Shown here piece by piece: positions 1 through 8,724 of a stretch of DNA of 23,562 nt. The notes below the pieces were generated by a model that worked only from the letters and a program-made list of their open reading frames with translations, had not been told where the DNA came from and ran no database searches. How positions within the stretch are numbered: the stretch's first letter is position 1; each line of letters starts with the position of its first letter. The stretch is from Larix sibirica (lineage: Eukaryota; Streptophyta; Pinopsida; Pinales; Pinaceae), in the NCBI GenBank assembly GCA_004151065.3, contig NWUY0300064473.1:1682-25243 (forward strand), in the 5' to 3' direction. The translations under genes were made by a program, and so were the position numbers.

Positions 1-10
1 AAGCCATTAT

Positions 11-328
11 GAGGCTTTTTCATGGTAGCCAGCTTTTGGAGGAAAAGAGCTTCATCATTTACTAACTGAGGCTCTCATTTTTGCTTTTTGTTTATCGCCA
101 TTGATAGTATTTTTGAGTCATTTGATGTTTTCAGAGCACTTATTTAAGATTCTGGAGAATACTGCATTATAGTGTCAATGCTTTTTGTTTATTGTAGCCG
201 AGTAGTAGAACTTATGGATATGTATTGCTTTTAGAGAATTTATGAACATTCTCTTGTTTGGTTGACTAACTGCTGATATTATAGGAGGACCAGTTTTATT
301 GTAATCATCTATTTGAAAGGAGCTCTGN
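11..328 (+). repeat. LINE 3'-end repeat, copy 1 (stop-proximal RNase H codons plus 3' untranslated sequence)
   Basis: This stretch is repeated at 531-853 with small indels, the offset growing from 520 to 525 bases. Its first about 50 bases read, in the same frame as copy 2, as the last residues of an RNase H-like domain ending in a TAA stop. The rest is AT-rich untranslated sequence ending near the motif ggagctctg. The copy runs off the left edge of the window. One ambiguous base lies at 328. Confidence 0.7.
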
Positions 329-378
329 ACATAGTGATTATTTACTCAAGAAAAACTCTTTGAATGTAGAACTATGGG

Positions 379-582
379 GTCCTAGCCCTTACTTCTTGGA
401 AGTCTATTATTTTGGCATATATTCAATGCTTCAATGCTACATCTTTCTATCATGTGAGCAAAGTCTACAATCAAAAGGCTGATCAACTGTCAAAGATGGG
501 TCTCTCTTTGGAAGCGGGCATATCTATTTTGAGGCTTTTTCATGGTAGCCAGCTTTTGGAGGAAAAAAGCTTCATCATTTAC
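379..582 (+). pseudogene. LINE RNase H domain, C-terminal fragment
   Basis: An open frame (codons in phase with 430) reads through a motif typical of the end of RNase H domains in plant retroelements: an aromatic-H-V segment (FYHVSKVYNQKADQLSKMGL), where H-V, N, A-D and L-S-K are the conserved positions, followed by about 25 residues and a TAA stop near 582. What is known: this domain removes RNA from RNA-DNA hybrids during reverse transcription and lies at the C-terminus of many plant non-LTR elements. There is no start, reverse transcriptase or upstream RNase H core, so this is a fragment. It sits between the two copies of the 3' repeat, so the duplicated unit is the RNase H tail plus the 3' end. 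A plant RNase H-like host protein is a less likely source. Confidence 0.6.
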
Positions 583-853
583 TAATTGAGACTCTCATTT
601 TTTTTATTTTTTTTGCCATTGATAGACTAATCGAGACAATTGATGGTTTAAGAGTGCTTCTATATGATTCTGGAGAATACTGCATTTTAGTAACAATGCT
701 TTTTGTATTAATAATATAGCAGAGTAGTATAACATTGGTATATGTATTTATTTTTGAGAATTTCTAAACATAATCTTGATTGGTTATGACTTGCTGCTGG
801 TATTTATTGGTAGACCAGTTTATTGTAATAGTCTTTATGACAAGGAGCTCTGG
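531..853 (+). repeat. LINE 3'-end repeat, copy 2
   Basis: This is the second copy of the 11-328 repeat. The first 60 bases are nearly identical to copy 1. The following untranslated part is clearly related but carries several indels, including a longer T-run at 599-613. It directly continues the RNase H frame at 379-582. No clear poly-A tail or target-site duplication follows. Confidence 0.7.
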
Positions 854-859
854 TAGTTT

Positions 860-2960
860 CCTTGATTCACCTATGAATAGCAGGGAACTCTTTTTCTTTT
901 GGAAAAAAAGATCCTTGCACCACACAACAAATTTATACAATAACTACTAGGCAAATGTAATAGCTTTTAAGGGCAGCTGGATAGTTTTTACAAACCACAT
1001 CTTTTTGGAAAATAGAATGCCTGCAATTACCCTTAGTCCAAGTCTAGAAAAGAGTCATTTGCAATATAACCCTTTGTGCAACCCAACTTCGAAATACTAT
1101 GAAGTGAAGTTATGCTATCAATGCAATGCAGTTTGTCGCTAAGCCATTAAACAATAATACTAAATTCACCAACAATAAAATCAAATTCAGTTTTCTAAAT
1201 CAATGCACTTTACCATTAATGCAACAGTACAAGCAATTCAGGTCCAAATTTTCATAGCTCGGAAAATTTTCATTCACAAAAATTCAGGTGAAAACTTCAT
1301 CCAAGGATTGAGAAAACGCAGATAAAAATGAATGAAAATAAATATATGGTAAAATTTACAAGCGAGGCCAAAACTCCTACAAAGAAAGATTTGGCGCGAT
1401 ACAGGATTACAGTTGCTACTGCAATCACAACATAAGCTGGAGAATATTGACTCCAACCATTTGATTGTAGCTTCAGAGATATCAATCGATCCGAGCAGAG
1501 ATGATAAGTACAAAACGAATTTTGATAGCATCGAATAATGGTACAACATACGTCTGTACATTAACACAATTTTTTAACTAAACCGAGGAAGAAAAATAAA
1601 AAAATTGTGACCATTTTTACCTTCATGTAGATAAGCAGACACCAAAAAGTAAAGTTAAATATTTGAATTTCAACTGGTATTCATTTTCAACTGGACAGTG
1701 CCTGTAATTGGCAAAGGATTGAGATCGAGCAACAAAAAGGCCATAAGGTTAAAAATATCGAGATAAAAGGGTAAAAAGAGAATATCTGAGGGAGAAGATA
1801 TAAATTTGTGGCCATTTTTAAGGCCAGAAACATACCTGTTCGTTTTTCAGTCCAAAGATATGTGAAAATGGTTGGCACATGAACTCATGAAAATGGTTGG
1901 CACGTGAATTGAAACTCTGAGCCTATCCAAGGTTCAAGGGAAACTAGTAATGCTCAGCTCACTTATATGAGGATTTATATAGGGATTAATCATTCCCCTG
2001 TAACTAATAATCCAGAGAATCAGGGAGATTTAGCCCAGAATAAACCTCTATTCCAATGGGGCTAATGGGATTGAAAACCTAATTCATACCATTAGTCAAA
2101 ATCTGGGTAAATGGAAAACTAAATACCAAATTTAATGGGGATGAGTTAAGTATGGAGTAGTCTATTTATTCTACTTTTTGGGTAATTTTTATTTGTAAAA
2201 TCCAAATTTTTATATGTTTATATTGTATTTTTTAATTTATAAATAGATTTAGCACTTTCAAATACCTAATGATACCCAAATTATGCAATTTCCATATTAA
2301 AATATTTAGACTACACCGTTAACTATCTGCACATCAATTTTTTTCAATAATAAAAAAACACTACAAAACCTCTTAAATTTTACCCCAATTTTAGCCCTAA
2401 ATTTTTCATTTTCCTTAACCAAATCAAAGTCCCCATAAAAACAACTTTTCAAAAAGCTTCACGTTCCAAGTAGCAACCTATAAAGTCTTACCACTCTTTC
2501 GATCATTTACAATTCCTCAATTATCTCTCCTTTGAGGGCAGTCCCTGATAGATCAACAACCATGAGAAAACCCCAAAGATCCCACTATACAGAGACTAAA
2601 AATCCATTTAATTTCCTCATCCATAACTTATGAAACTACTTGCAGTGATTATTTAAATCAAAATATGAGCCCAATTACATGTAATCCGAGATCAAAAGTA
2701 TTGCAAGGTCATGAACATCCATAGCACTTTAAATACCAGAGATATCTATTGAAACCTACAAGCATTATGTAACGGTATGCAATGGTTTATGGAATGGTAT
2801 GTAATGGTACAAGAAAATGAGATGAAATATAGGAGATTATGAAACATTTTCAAAATCACTATCTCAGCCACTTTAAAACATGAAGAACTAAAAGTGAAAA
2901 CTTAACTGATCAAGTTGATAAGCTGTTGAACTGCTCTGATAACTCTGCAATGCTAGCCGT
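860..2960. other. Non-coding AT-rich spacer with one doubtful exon-like stretch
   Basis: No recognised gene. Around 1297-1485 on the - strand a 62-codon frame has higher GC than its flanks and encodes two hydrophobic stretches. A GT that could serve as a splice donor follows the run encoding VGVLASL. I could not match it to a family, and a membrane-protein exon or chance are both possible. 1861-1909 holds a 25-bp motif repeated about twice (core aaaatggttggcac). 2770-2815 has short repeats of the word aatggtat/gtaatggta. Since the subtilase is read leftwards, its 3' untranslated region should fall just below 2964, but I see no clear polyadenylation signal there. Confidence 0.5.
1861..1909. 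repeat. Short tandem repeat, 25 bp, about 2 copies
   Basis: The sequence tgaaaatggttggcac followed by a-or-g then tgaa occurs at 1863 and again at 1888, a period of 25. It is a simple local duplication with no evident function. Confidence 0.75.
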
Positions 2961-2963
2961 TGT

Positions 2964-3662
2964 TCATTCATCATTCCAGACTATGGCTACGGGACTGCGA
3001 ACAACCTGCATTCCACCCTTTCCACATTTCCACCGAATTTGCCCGAACTCTTGGCGTCGGCTAGATTTGATGTCAGATGCTACTTTACTTTCAAATCTCA
3101 CCGTATAACTGGCTTTGTCATTTTGCTGGTTGAAGACGAGGGTCCTGGGCTCCACAATTATCTTTACGTTAGGAGGGCTGTCCACTTGAATCTCGTACAC
3201 AGAGTCGGCCGCCCCAACATTCGTCACAGTTCTCCTCGTAACACGAACTAAATCAAGCGGCTTAAACACCACGGAGAATGATGGGTAGTTCAGATCTCCG
3301 GGCGGAGAGCGTAACTTGGGGCAGGAGCTCGCCTTCCTTGTGACCCTATGAATTTGTTGCGTTGTGTAGTTTAGATTACACAGAAAGCTAAGATAATCAT
3401 CAAATCCCATATCATACACGAGTCCGGGATCCACGGCAGCATTGGGATTCACATGACCCGCGCCTACTGAAAAGGCGTTTGTGGGTAGCAAGGTGACGAA
3501 GTCGCGTATAAGGCGTTTAGAATGATCAAATAACTGGGAAGATGTCATCAGAGCCGATTTTATTGCAGCCGGTGTCCACTTCGGATGTGCCGCGCGTATA
3601 AGCGCTGCGATGCCTGTCACATGAGGGCACGACATGGAAGTCCCAGAGATTATGTTGTAATC
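2964..3662 (-). pseudogene. Subtilisin-like serine protease (plant subtilase, S8), C-terminal fragment
   Basis: Plant subtilases are secreted serine proteases of about 700-800 residues acting in the cell wall and apoplast. Here about 232 codons are open and end in TGA at 2964. In order there are: N-I-I-S-GTSMSCPHVTG, which carries the catalytic serine; the segment GAGHVNPNAAVDPGLVYD; the DLNYPSFSV motif; and a C-terminal fibronectin-III-like domain beginning RTVTNVG and ending with a VRSPVAIVW motif. The coding frame extends upstream of the first ATG (3635), so that ATG is internal and not a start. The signal peptide, prodomain, catalytic Asp and His and the protease-associated domain are all missing. 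Homology stops at the two N at 3663-3664, where retrotransposon B sequence begins. The surviving part is intact and relatively GC-rich, so it may be a recent truncation, a retrotransposon insertion in a live gene, or an assembly join. The strand and family are certain; its status as a pseudogene is inferred. Confidence 0.9.
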
Positions 3663-3664
3663 NN

Positions 3665-4716
3665 TATCCCCAAAAAGTGAGGAAAGAGGGAAAACCCAAT
3701 GGGAAAAAGGTAAAAAAAAAGAGGATAGTGCTTAGTGGACATTGGCAGTCATCTTTAGCTATGATCTCTCTCATGTCCATCTGCTTCCAAATTTGCTCGA
3801 TACTTTTAGTTGCTCCATTCAAGTCTCCTACTAGGGGGTAGGGGATATAGCTTTCGATGTTGGTTCTTCATCAAAGATCGATGCTCCTCCTTCCTGGTAG
3901 TATTTAAATGTGGATTTCCTACAACTTCTAAAAAAATATTGTGGATCTCCTACACTGACTATGTAACCATGGATGGGCATCAAGGGCTTTGTAGCAATGA
4001 ATGCTTGAGGAGCATTTTAAGAATGTATCTCCAACTAGATCTCTGATTGCATGGAGTGTGTTGTGACCAAAGTGGTCTAGTTGTTGAAACTGCAACAACA
4101 TGTTCATCAATGTCAACAACTTATACATGCACATTTGAAATATCACATGGGGCAATTAAAGAGGCATCAATAAGAACTTCATTAATAAGAACTAGATTTG
4201 TTGCAAGTTCTCACTCGATTGAATGGTTGGTTTGAATCGGTTCATAATCTCCCATTAAGATGGAAGAGCATGATTGAAATTATGTGGAGAAGTATTGGAT
4301 AGTTCTCGAGCTCAAGTTGTTGAGCTCATTCTTTAATTGATGTCCTAATCTCATCTTATTGTCCAAAGAGTCCATCCAACCTAGTCCAGACTTCATTGGC
4401 AGATTGATCTAGATCGATGTGATATACATGGTCAAAAGTAATCATTAAATATAGCAATCAAAATGCTTCATCCATCTAATTAAACTAGCTTGTATTTTCC
4501 ATAATGGATTTTGGCTAAGTCTCCATGCCCATTGTGATCATGTAGAGGCCTTTGTTGTGCAATACAATCACAATCTTAGTATTCCATTCAAGGTAGTTGA
4601 ATGGAGTAAGAAGTAACTAAGGAGATTGATCCATCTTGACTATGAGCTCTGAACTTTGTCTTCAATCCACAACCTTGTAAAACAACTTCTTTAGAATCAC
4701 CAAGGCTCTGATACCA
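3665..4716 (-). mobile_element. Ty1/copia family B, left internal region (non-autonomous, gag fused to RT start)
   Basis: Reading leftwards from the PBS at 4716, a degenerate copia gag begins with ATG near 4650. Its UBN2-type features include Y-L-E-W-N, K-G-L-Y and A-N-E-V-W-T-R-L-D-G-L-F-G, interrupted by several stops. Only about 500 bases later, near 3895-3830, comes the start of copia reverse transcriptase (K-E-E-H-x-S-L-M-K-N followed by P-L-P-P and R). In an autonomous copia element these two sites lie over 2 kb apart, with protease and integrase between them, so about 2 kb of coding sequence is missing. The 3690-4410 part is repeated at 5620-6350. The region ends at the ambiguous bases 3663-3664, close to where the right-hand copy reaches its LTR. 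No intact frame remains. Confidence 0.75.
4704..4716 (-). other. Primer binding site of copia B (initiator Met tRNA)
   Basis: The - strand reads TGGTATCAGAGCC, the classical plant copia primer binding site complementary to the 3' end of initiator methionine tRNA. It directly abuts the LTR end at 4717 with no spacer, which fixes both the LTR boundary and the orientation of the element. Confidence 0.95.
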
Positions 4717-4819
4717 TGTGAGATTTTGGAGCAATGGATCTATAAGCTAAATGAAGCAATAATACAATTAGCAATAGATAGAAGAGAAAAAATACAAGTA
4801 ATGATCCAAATAGGTAATC

Positions 4820-4825
4820 TTTATT
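4820..4825 (-). terminator. Polyadenylation signal in LTR B
   Basis: AATAAA is present on the - strand, about 65 bases downstream of the TATA box and upstream of the U5 end. This is the position expected for the R-region poly-A signal of a plant LTR. The assignment is by position and motif only. Confidence 0.5.
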
Positions 4826-4886
4826 AACTAATGTATGCTCGAAGAGAATACGTAAATGAATGCTTGATCAATGAGATGCAAGCTTC

Positions 4887-4896
4887 ATTATATAGA
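4887..4896 (-). promoter_or_regulatory. TATA box of LTR B
   Basis: The - strand reads tctatataatg, a good plant TATA element. It is placed about 170 bases from the LTR 3' end and upstream of the AATAAA signal, consistent with the U3/R boundary of a copia LTR. Confidence 0.55.
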
Positions 4897-5371
4897 CAAC
4901 TTAGCTCAAGCTTGATTACATGCATAAGCTTAACGCTAGTGAAACCCTCAATAATTACACCTAAATGATCAAGTGTACTTTCCTAAGGAAGCAATAATGA
5001 TCATGCAATTGCTAGCATGGTATAACTAGGCTTAGGACACTCCAATGAGGTGATTTTGTGCATAAGATTAGACAAATTCACCCTCTAGGAGAGTTAACTT
5101 GCCATGCATGAGTGGCTAGGGTTAACTAGCCCTAGAACTACCTTACGAGGTAGTTAACTTAGTGATGTGCGTGAAACTAAAGGATAAGTAACCTAAATTA
5201 GTCAATTGGGTAGCTAACTGAACTAAAATAGCCATTAATTAGTTAATTGAGCCTTAATTGATAACTTGAGTGCAAAAAATCCAAGAATAGTGAGGCTCCT
5301 CATGCAAGAGTGTTTTTAATCCCAATAAAATAACATTAAATCCCTAAAACATAGAAAAAAAAGCGAGAAAG

Positions 5372-5507
5372 GTGCCTTTTGAGGGTAAAGCAGGGTTTTT
5401 ACCCTTGTAAGTGTGCTTTTGAGGGTAGAACGTGGTTTTTACCCTAGTAAGTACACTTTTGAAAGTAAAGAAAGGGTTTTTATCCTAGTAAGTGCACTAT
5501 TGACCCC
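5372..5507. repeat. 40-bp tandem repeat in the U3 of LTR B, about 3.4 copies
   Basis: Units start at 5372, 5411, 5451 and 5492 (the last partial). Each has the form gtg-c-cttttgagggtaaa ... gggtttttaccctagtaa. Within each unit gggtaaa and tttaccc form an inverted pair. Tandem repeats in U3 are common in LTR promoters and can carry enhancer sites; no specific factor can be named. Confidence 0.8.
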
Positions 5508-5602
5508 AAAAAACCAAAATCATTTCAAACGTGCATGCACATCAACACCTTACCTTAACCTAACTTAGGTGAGTATATTGCACAAATAATCGAGTCCCAA
5601 CA

Positions 5603-6349
5603 ATTTGCTACCATGCTGGGTACCCAAGTACATAAAGAAATTATCCCCTGGAAGTGGGAAAAGAGGACTTTAGCAGTCATCTTTAGCCATGATCACTCTC
5701 ATGTCCATCTGCTTCCAACTTTGATCGATACTTACAATTGTTCCATGCAAGTATCCTACCAGGGGGTAGGGGATATGGGTGCCAAGGTTGGTTCTTCATC
5801 AAATATTGATGCTCCTCCTTCATGGTAGTATTGAAATGCGGATTTCTTGTAGCTTCCAACAAATATTATGGATCTCTTGTATTGACCATGTAATTGTGGA
5901 TGGGTATCAAGGGATCTGTAGCAATGAATTAATGAGGGGTATTTTGAGAATGTGAGTGGGTCCACTATGTATCTATTTGATCTCCAATGAGATCACATGT
6001 TGCATGAAGAGTATGTTGTGCCCAAAGTGGTCTGGTTTCTAGATCTACAACAACCTGTTTATCGATGTCAACAGCTTCTATATGTAAATTTGAAATATCA
6101 CCCAAGGCAATTGAGGAGACAATAGTGAGATCTTCATTAATAAGAAATAGATCTTTTGAAAGATATCCCTTAGTTGAATGGTTGATTTGGACTAGTGCAT
6201 AATCTCCCATTAAGATGGAATATGATTGAAATTATATCGAGAAGCCTTGGATAGTTCTCGGGCTCAAATTGATGATTTCATTCTCTAACTGATATCCTAT
6301 AATCTCACCATGTTATCCAAAGAGTCCTAGCCTGGTCTAGACTTCATTG
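5603..6349 (-). mobile_element. Copia B, right internal fragment
   Basis: This is homologous to 3675-4410 at an offset of about 1928-1930 bases. From the right it reads: a middle piece of gag (LFG, then Y-Q-L-E-N-E), a better-preserved open stretch at 6210-5965 (81 residues including L-E-T-R-P-L-W), and the reverse transcriptase start near 5830-5775 (M-K-E-E-H, L-M-K-N-Q-P-W, P-L-P-P-G-R). It stops at the LTR at 5602. The open stretch resembles the linker between copia integrase and RT, though I hold that less firmly than the RT-start motif. Upstream of 6350 it switches abruptly to family A gag. Confidence 0.75.
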
Positions 6350-7180
6350 GCTTTTTCTTGTCGTTGAACTAGGGGATTTAGATATGATCTTAGATCTACT
6401 CCTTGACTTTGATCTTCTACCAAAGGATTTTCCTTTTCCTCTATCAATCGATCGACCTCTCGCCACCAAGGCATCGTGGGTCAAACCTTCCATGTTCTTT
6501 CATCTCATATCTCCCAACAATAGAGATGCAACCACATCATCGATCTTCAATGTGGTATTATTGCTTCCAATAGCCACGACCATGCTATATTCCCATGAGT
6601 CTGGCAAAGAGCACAATAAACTGATACATTTATCATCCTCTGTGATTTTAATATCAATGGACAACAACTAACTAATCGCAATGTTGAACACATTTAGGTG
6701 CTCTACAACTGAGTTTCCCTCATTCATCCTCATAAGATATATTATCTTCCAAAGAAACAATTTGTTAACCAGAGATTTCGACTAGTATAAGTTCCCCAAA
6801 TTTTCCCATGGCTTCTTTGCAGCGTCTTCTACTAAGACATTGAACAACACATAATCTTCTAAACAAAGTTGGATTGTCCTCCTTTGTTTCTTATCGATTT
6901 TCTGCCAATCTTTCAATGATATACCTATCGGATTTGTACCAGGGCTGACATCAACCCATTGCTCTTGATCTAAAGGAGATCCTCCATTTTAAGCTTCCAA
7001 ATCTCAAAATTATGTCCATTGAACTTCTCAATTTCTATCCTCTAACTACCGACCATTCTAACTATGAATCAGTCATTCTAGAACTCTCGCTGAAACTAGG
7101 TATTCTCCAGATCTAGGACCAATCCAAAACCTTAGCAACAAAGGTGTCCCCTTGAAGCCAAATATAGCTCTGATACAAAC
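6350..7180 (-). mobile_element. Copia A, second 5' end (PBS plus truncated gag)
   Basis: This matches 11080-11929 collinearly at a constant offset of about 4750 bases. Reading leftwards it has a degenerate PBS (7166-7178), then gag as far as the serine/arginine-rich basic segment just before the zinc knuckle, and it breaks off at about 6350 into family B gag. Two in-frame stops (TAG at 6668-6670, TGA at 6500-6502) coincide with stops at 11415-11417 and 11250-11252 in the other copy. A + strand open frame here (6384-6671) is only the antisense shadow of gag. Confidence 0.8.
7166..7178 (-). other. Degenerate primer binding site, second copia A unit
   Basis: The + strand reads agctctgatacaa where the canonical form is ggctctgatacca, giving two mismatches. 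As in the other A copy, a 2-base AC spacer separates it from the LTR end at 7181. Confidence 0.75.
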
Positions 7181-7837
7181 TATTAGGGTCTAATACCTAT
7201 TATAGTGAGCATGCATGATGTTTCTTACAATTTAAACATATAACAAAACCATCAATGGCACAAAACACAGTCACACATAGTACACATAAATTACCCTAGA
7301 AACCCCTCTACCGGGGAAAACCAACAAACCGGTGAGCTTAAATGTTCATCTATTAACAACACTCTTTACCAACATTTACAACAACAATTTACAACTCAAG
7401 CATGGATTCACTACTTTTGTACAAGTAATTTTCCTTTACCTTGTTATTATGCATATCCTTTGCCATTACATCATATTTATATATGCAACACATACACTAG
7501 CCAATGGTAACCGAGTTAGTTACAATTAATTGCTCATTAATGGCAATCCATAACTTCCCAACTGAATGCATTTATTTTGTTATAGTCGACTTGACTAAGT
7601 CAAACATGGTCGATCACTCATTGAGCCTCTTGTCATCCAAGCGTTCGTTGAATCCATACCCACTTTGTGCTCATTGACTTCCCCATTGACCAATGGTGAT
7701 CAACAACCAATGGACTATACTAGTCGGCCCTTCGACCACTTCTACCATTTGTCAACTTCAATGCTAGTCGACTTGCTACCAATCGACTATCAACTTCGAC
7801 CATTGATTTACATGCAAAGAATATAACACACCCAATG
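7181..7837 (-). mobile_element. Copia A long terminal repeat, about 657 bp
   Basis: The left boundary is fixed by the PBS and spacer. The right boundary is set by the purine-rich tract at 7838-7852 next to a degraded start (CATTGGGTGTG, expected TGTTGGG). The first about 70 bases from 7181 match 11930-12001, the remnant of the partner LTR. A - strand TATA-like element (atatataaat) lies at 7475-7484. The U3 part (7585-7800) is unusually rich in the words TTGAC and TCGAC on both strands. PBS-gag sequence follows it on the left, so it lies between two copies of the element's 5' end. Confidence 0.8.
7475..7484 (-). promoter_or_regulatory. TATA-like element of LTR A
   Basis: The - strand reads atatataaat, about 300 bases before the LTR's 3' end. 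This is plausible as the core promoter of the LTR, but AT-rich matches are common in this DNA. Confidence 0.4.
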
Positions 7838-7852
7838 CTATCCCTCTTGTTG
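7838..7852 (-). other. Polypurine tract of copia A
   Basis: The - strand reads aacaagagggatagca immediately before the LTR start and about 40 bases beyond the RNase H stop at 7890. This is the position and purine richness expected of the plus-strand primer of a copia element. Confidence 0.6.
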
Positions 7853-7889
7853 TTTTCTTTGCATACACATGAGATTTTAGGTCTTCAGT

Positions 7890-8489
7890 TCACTTAAGTA
7901 GGGTTAACATTCCCATTAATTCCCTACACCAAGTAAACTTTTCAGCACTCACAAACTTGGTCAATGAGTCTACAATGTTCTTCACGGTGTCTACCTTTTC
8001 TACCAACACTTTTTGGTTCTCCACCACGTCTCTCACAAAGTCATACTGCACACCAATATGCTTTGTCTTTGAATGGTATGCAGGGTTCTTTGCTAGCAAT
8101 ATTGCACTTTGACTGCCACAATACAACATAGCATCTTGTTGTTTAAACCCAACCTATAAACACAATCTCTACAACCAAATTGCCTCTTTGTTTGCATGAG
8201 TGGATGCCATGTATCCAGCCTCAGTAGTCGATAGTGCAACAAGTGACTGCCTCTTATTCATCCAACTGAATTCCATCGAATAACTTGAAAACATATCCAT
8301 TGGTCGATCATCTGCGGTGAAGATCTCCAGCCCAATCAGAGTCGACAAAACTATGTACATATATTTTCTTGTCAGTTTCAGGTTTTTCAAGGTAGCATAT
8401 TGCATAGTCCATTGTGCCAAGCAAGTACATGAAAACTCTCTTGACTGCAGTCCAGTGCTCCTTTCTAGGTGTTGACATGTATTTTCCAA
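7890..8489 (-). pseudogene. Copia A RNase H domain (decayed)
   Basis: This domain removes the RNA strand during reverse transcription. Two open blocks remain. In the first (8489-8169) a frameshifted D-S-D-W-A-G-D-like motif lies near 8322-8346 and S-L-V-A-L-S-T-T-E-A-G-Y-M-A follows. The usual sequence is S-T-T-E-A-E-Y, so the second glutamate has become glycine. The second block (8129-7890) has C-G-S-Q-S-A-I-L-L-A-K-N-P, H-S-K-T-K-H-I and the final I-V-D-S-L-T-K-F segment, ending in a stop at 7890. The blocks are separated by stops and shifts. Confidence 0.9.
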
Positions 8490-8724
8490 ATACTCCCTCT
8501 ACATGGGAAAAATCGGGTCAAGTACAGACCATAACACTATCATAGTGCACATGTGCCATGTACTATATTTCTTCATTTGTCTTGGAACACTTTTTAGCAT
8601 ATAATTTAACTTCTACAAGAATAGGTACCTTAACCGGTTTTCACTCCTGTATGTTGAAAGGTTTCAAATCTATCTCATCATATTTACTATGACTTAACCA
8701 AAGTCTTCTATCTGCTTTATCTCT

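Larger units (their letters stand above)
4717..5602 (-). mobile_element. Copia B long terminal repeat, 886 bp
   Basis: On the - strand this starts TGTTGGGACTCG at 5602 and ends CTCACA at 4717, giving the expected TG...CA (TGT...ACA) termini, with the PBS immediately following. Inside it are a TATA box at 4887-4896 (- strand), an AATAAA signal at 4820-4825 and a 40-bp tandem repeat near its start. The U3-R-U5 order is therefore as expected for an LTR promoter and terminator. Copies of B internal sequence lie on both sides, so this is neither a solo LTR nor a simple 5' or 3' LTR. Confidence 0.9.

Noticed and set aside
3039-3251. + strand open frames opposite the subtilase
   Set aside because: They are antisense shadows of the well-supported - strand protease frame.
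3633-3635. ATG at 3635 as the start of a short subtilase
   Set aside because: The conserved residues before it (N-I-I-S-G-T-S) are in frame upstream, and this methionine is the one inside the GTSM catalytic motif.
3526-3822. 98-codon - strand frame crossing the N-N
   Set aside because: It overlaps the subtilase in another frame and joins it to retrotransposon sequence across ambiguous bases; it is not a gene.
6384-6671. 95-codon + strand frame, similar to one at 11128-11418
   Set aside because: The similarity reflects two copies of copia A gag read on the wrong strand; gag itself is on the - strand.
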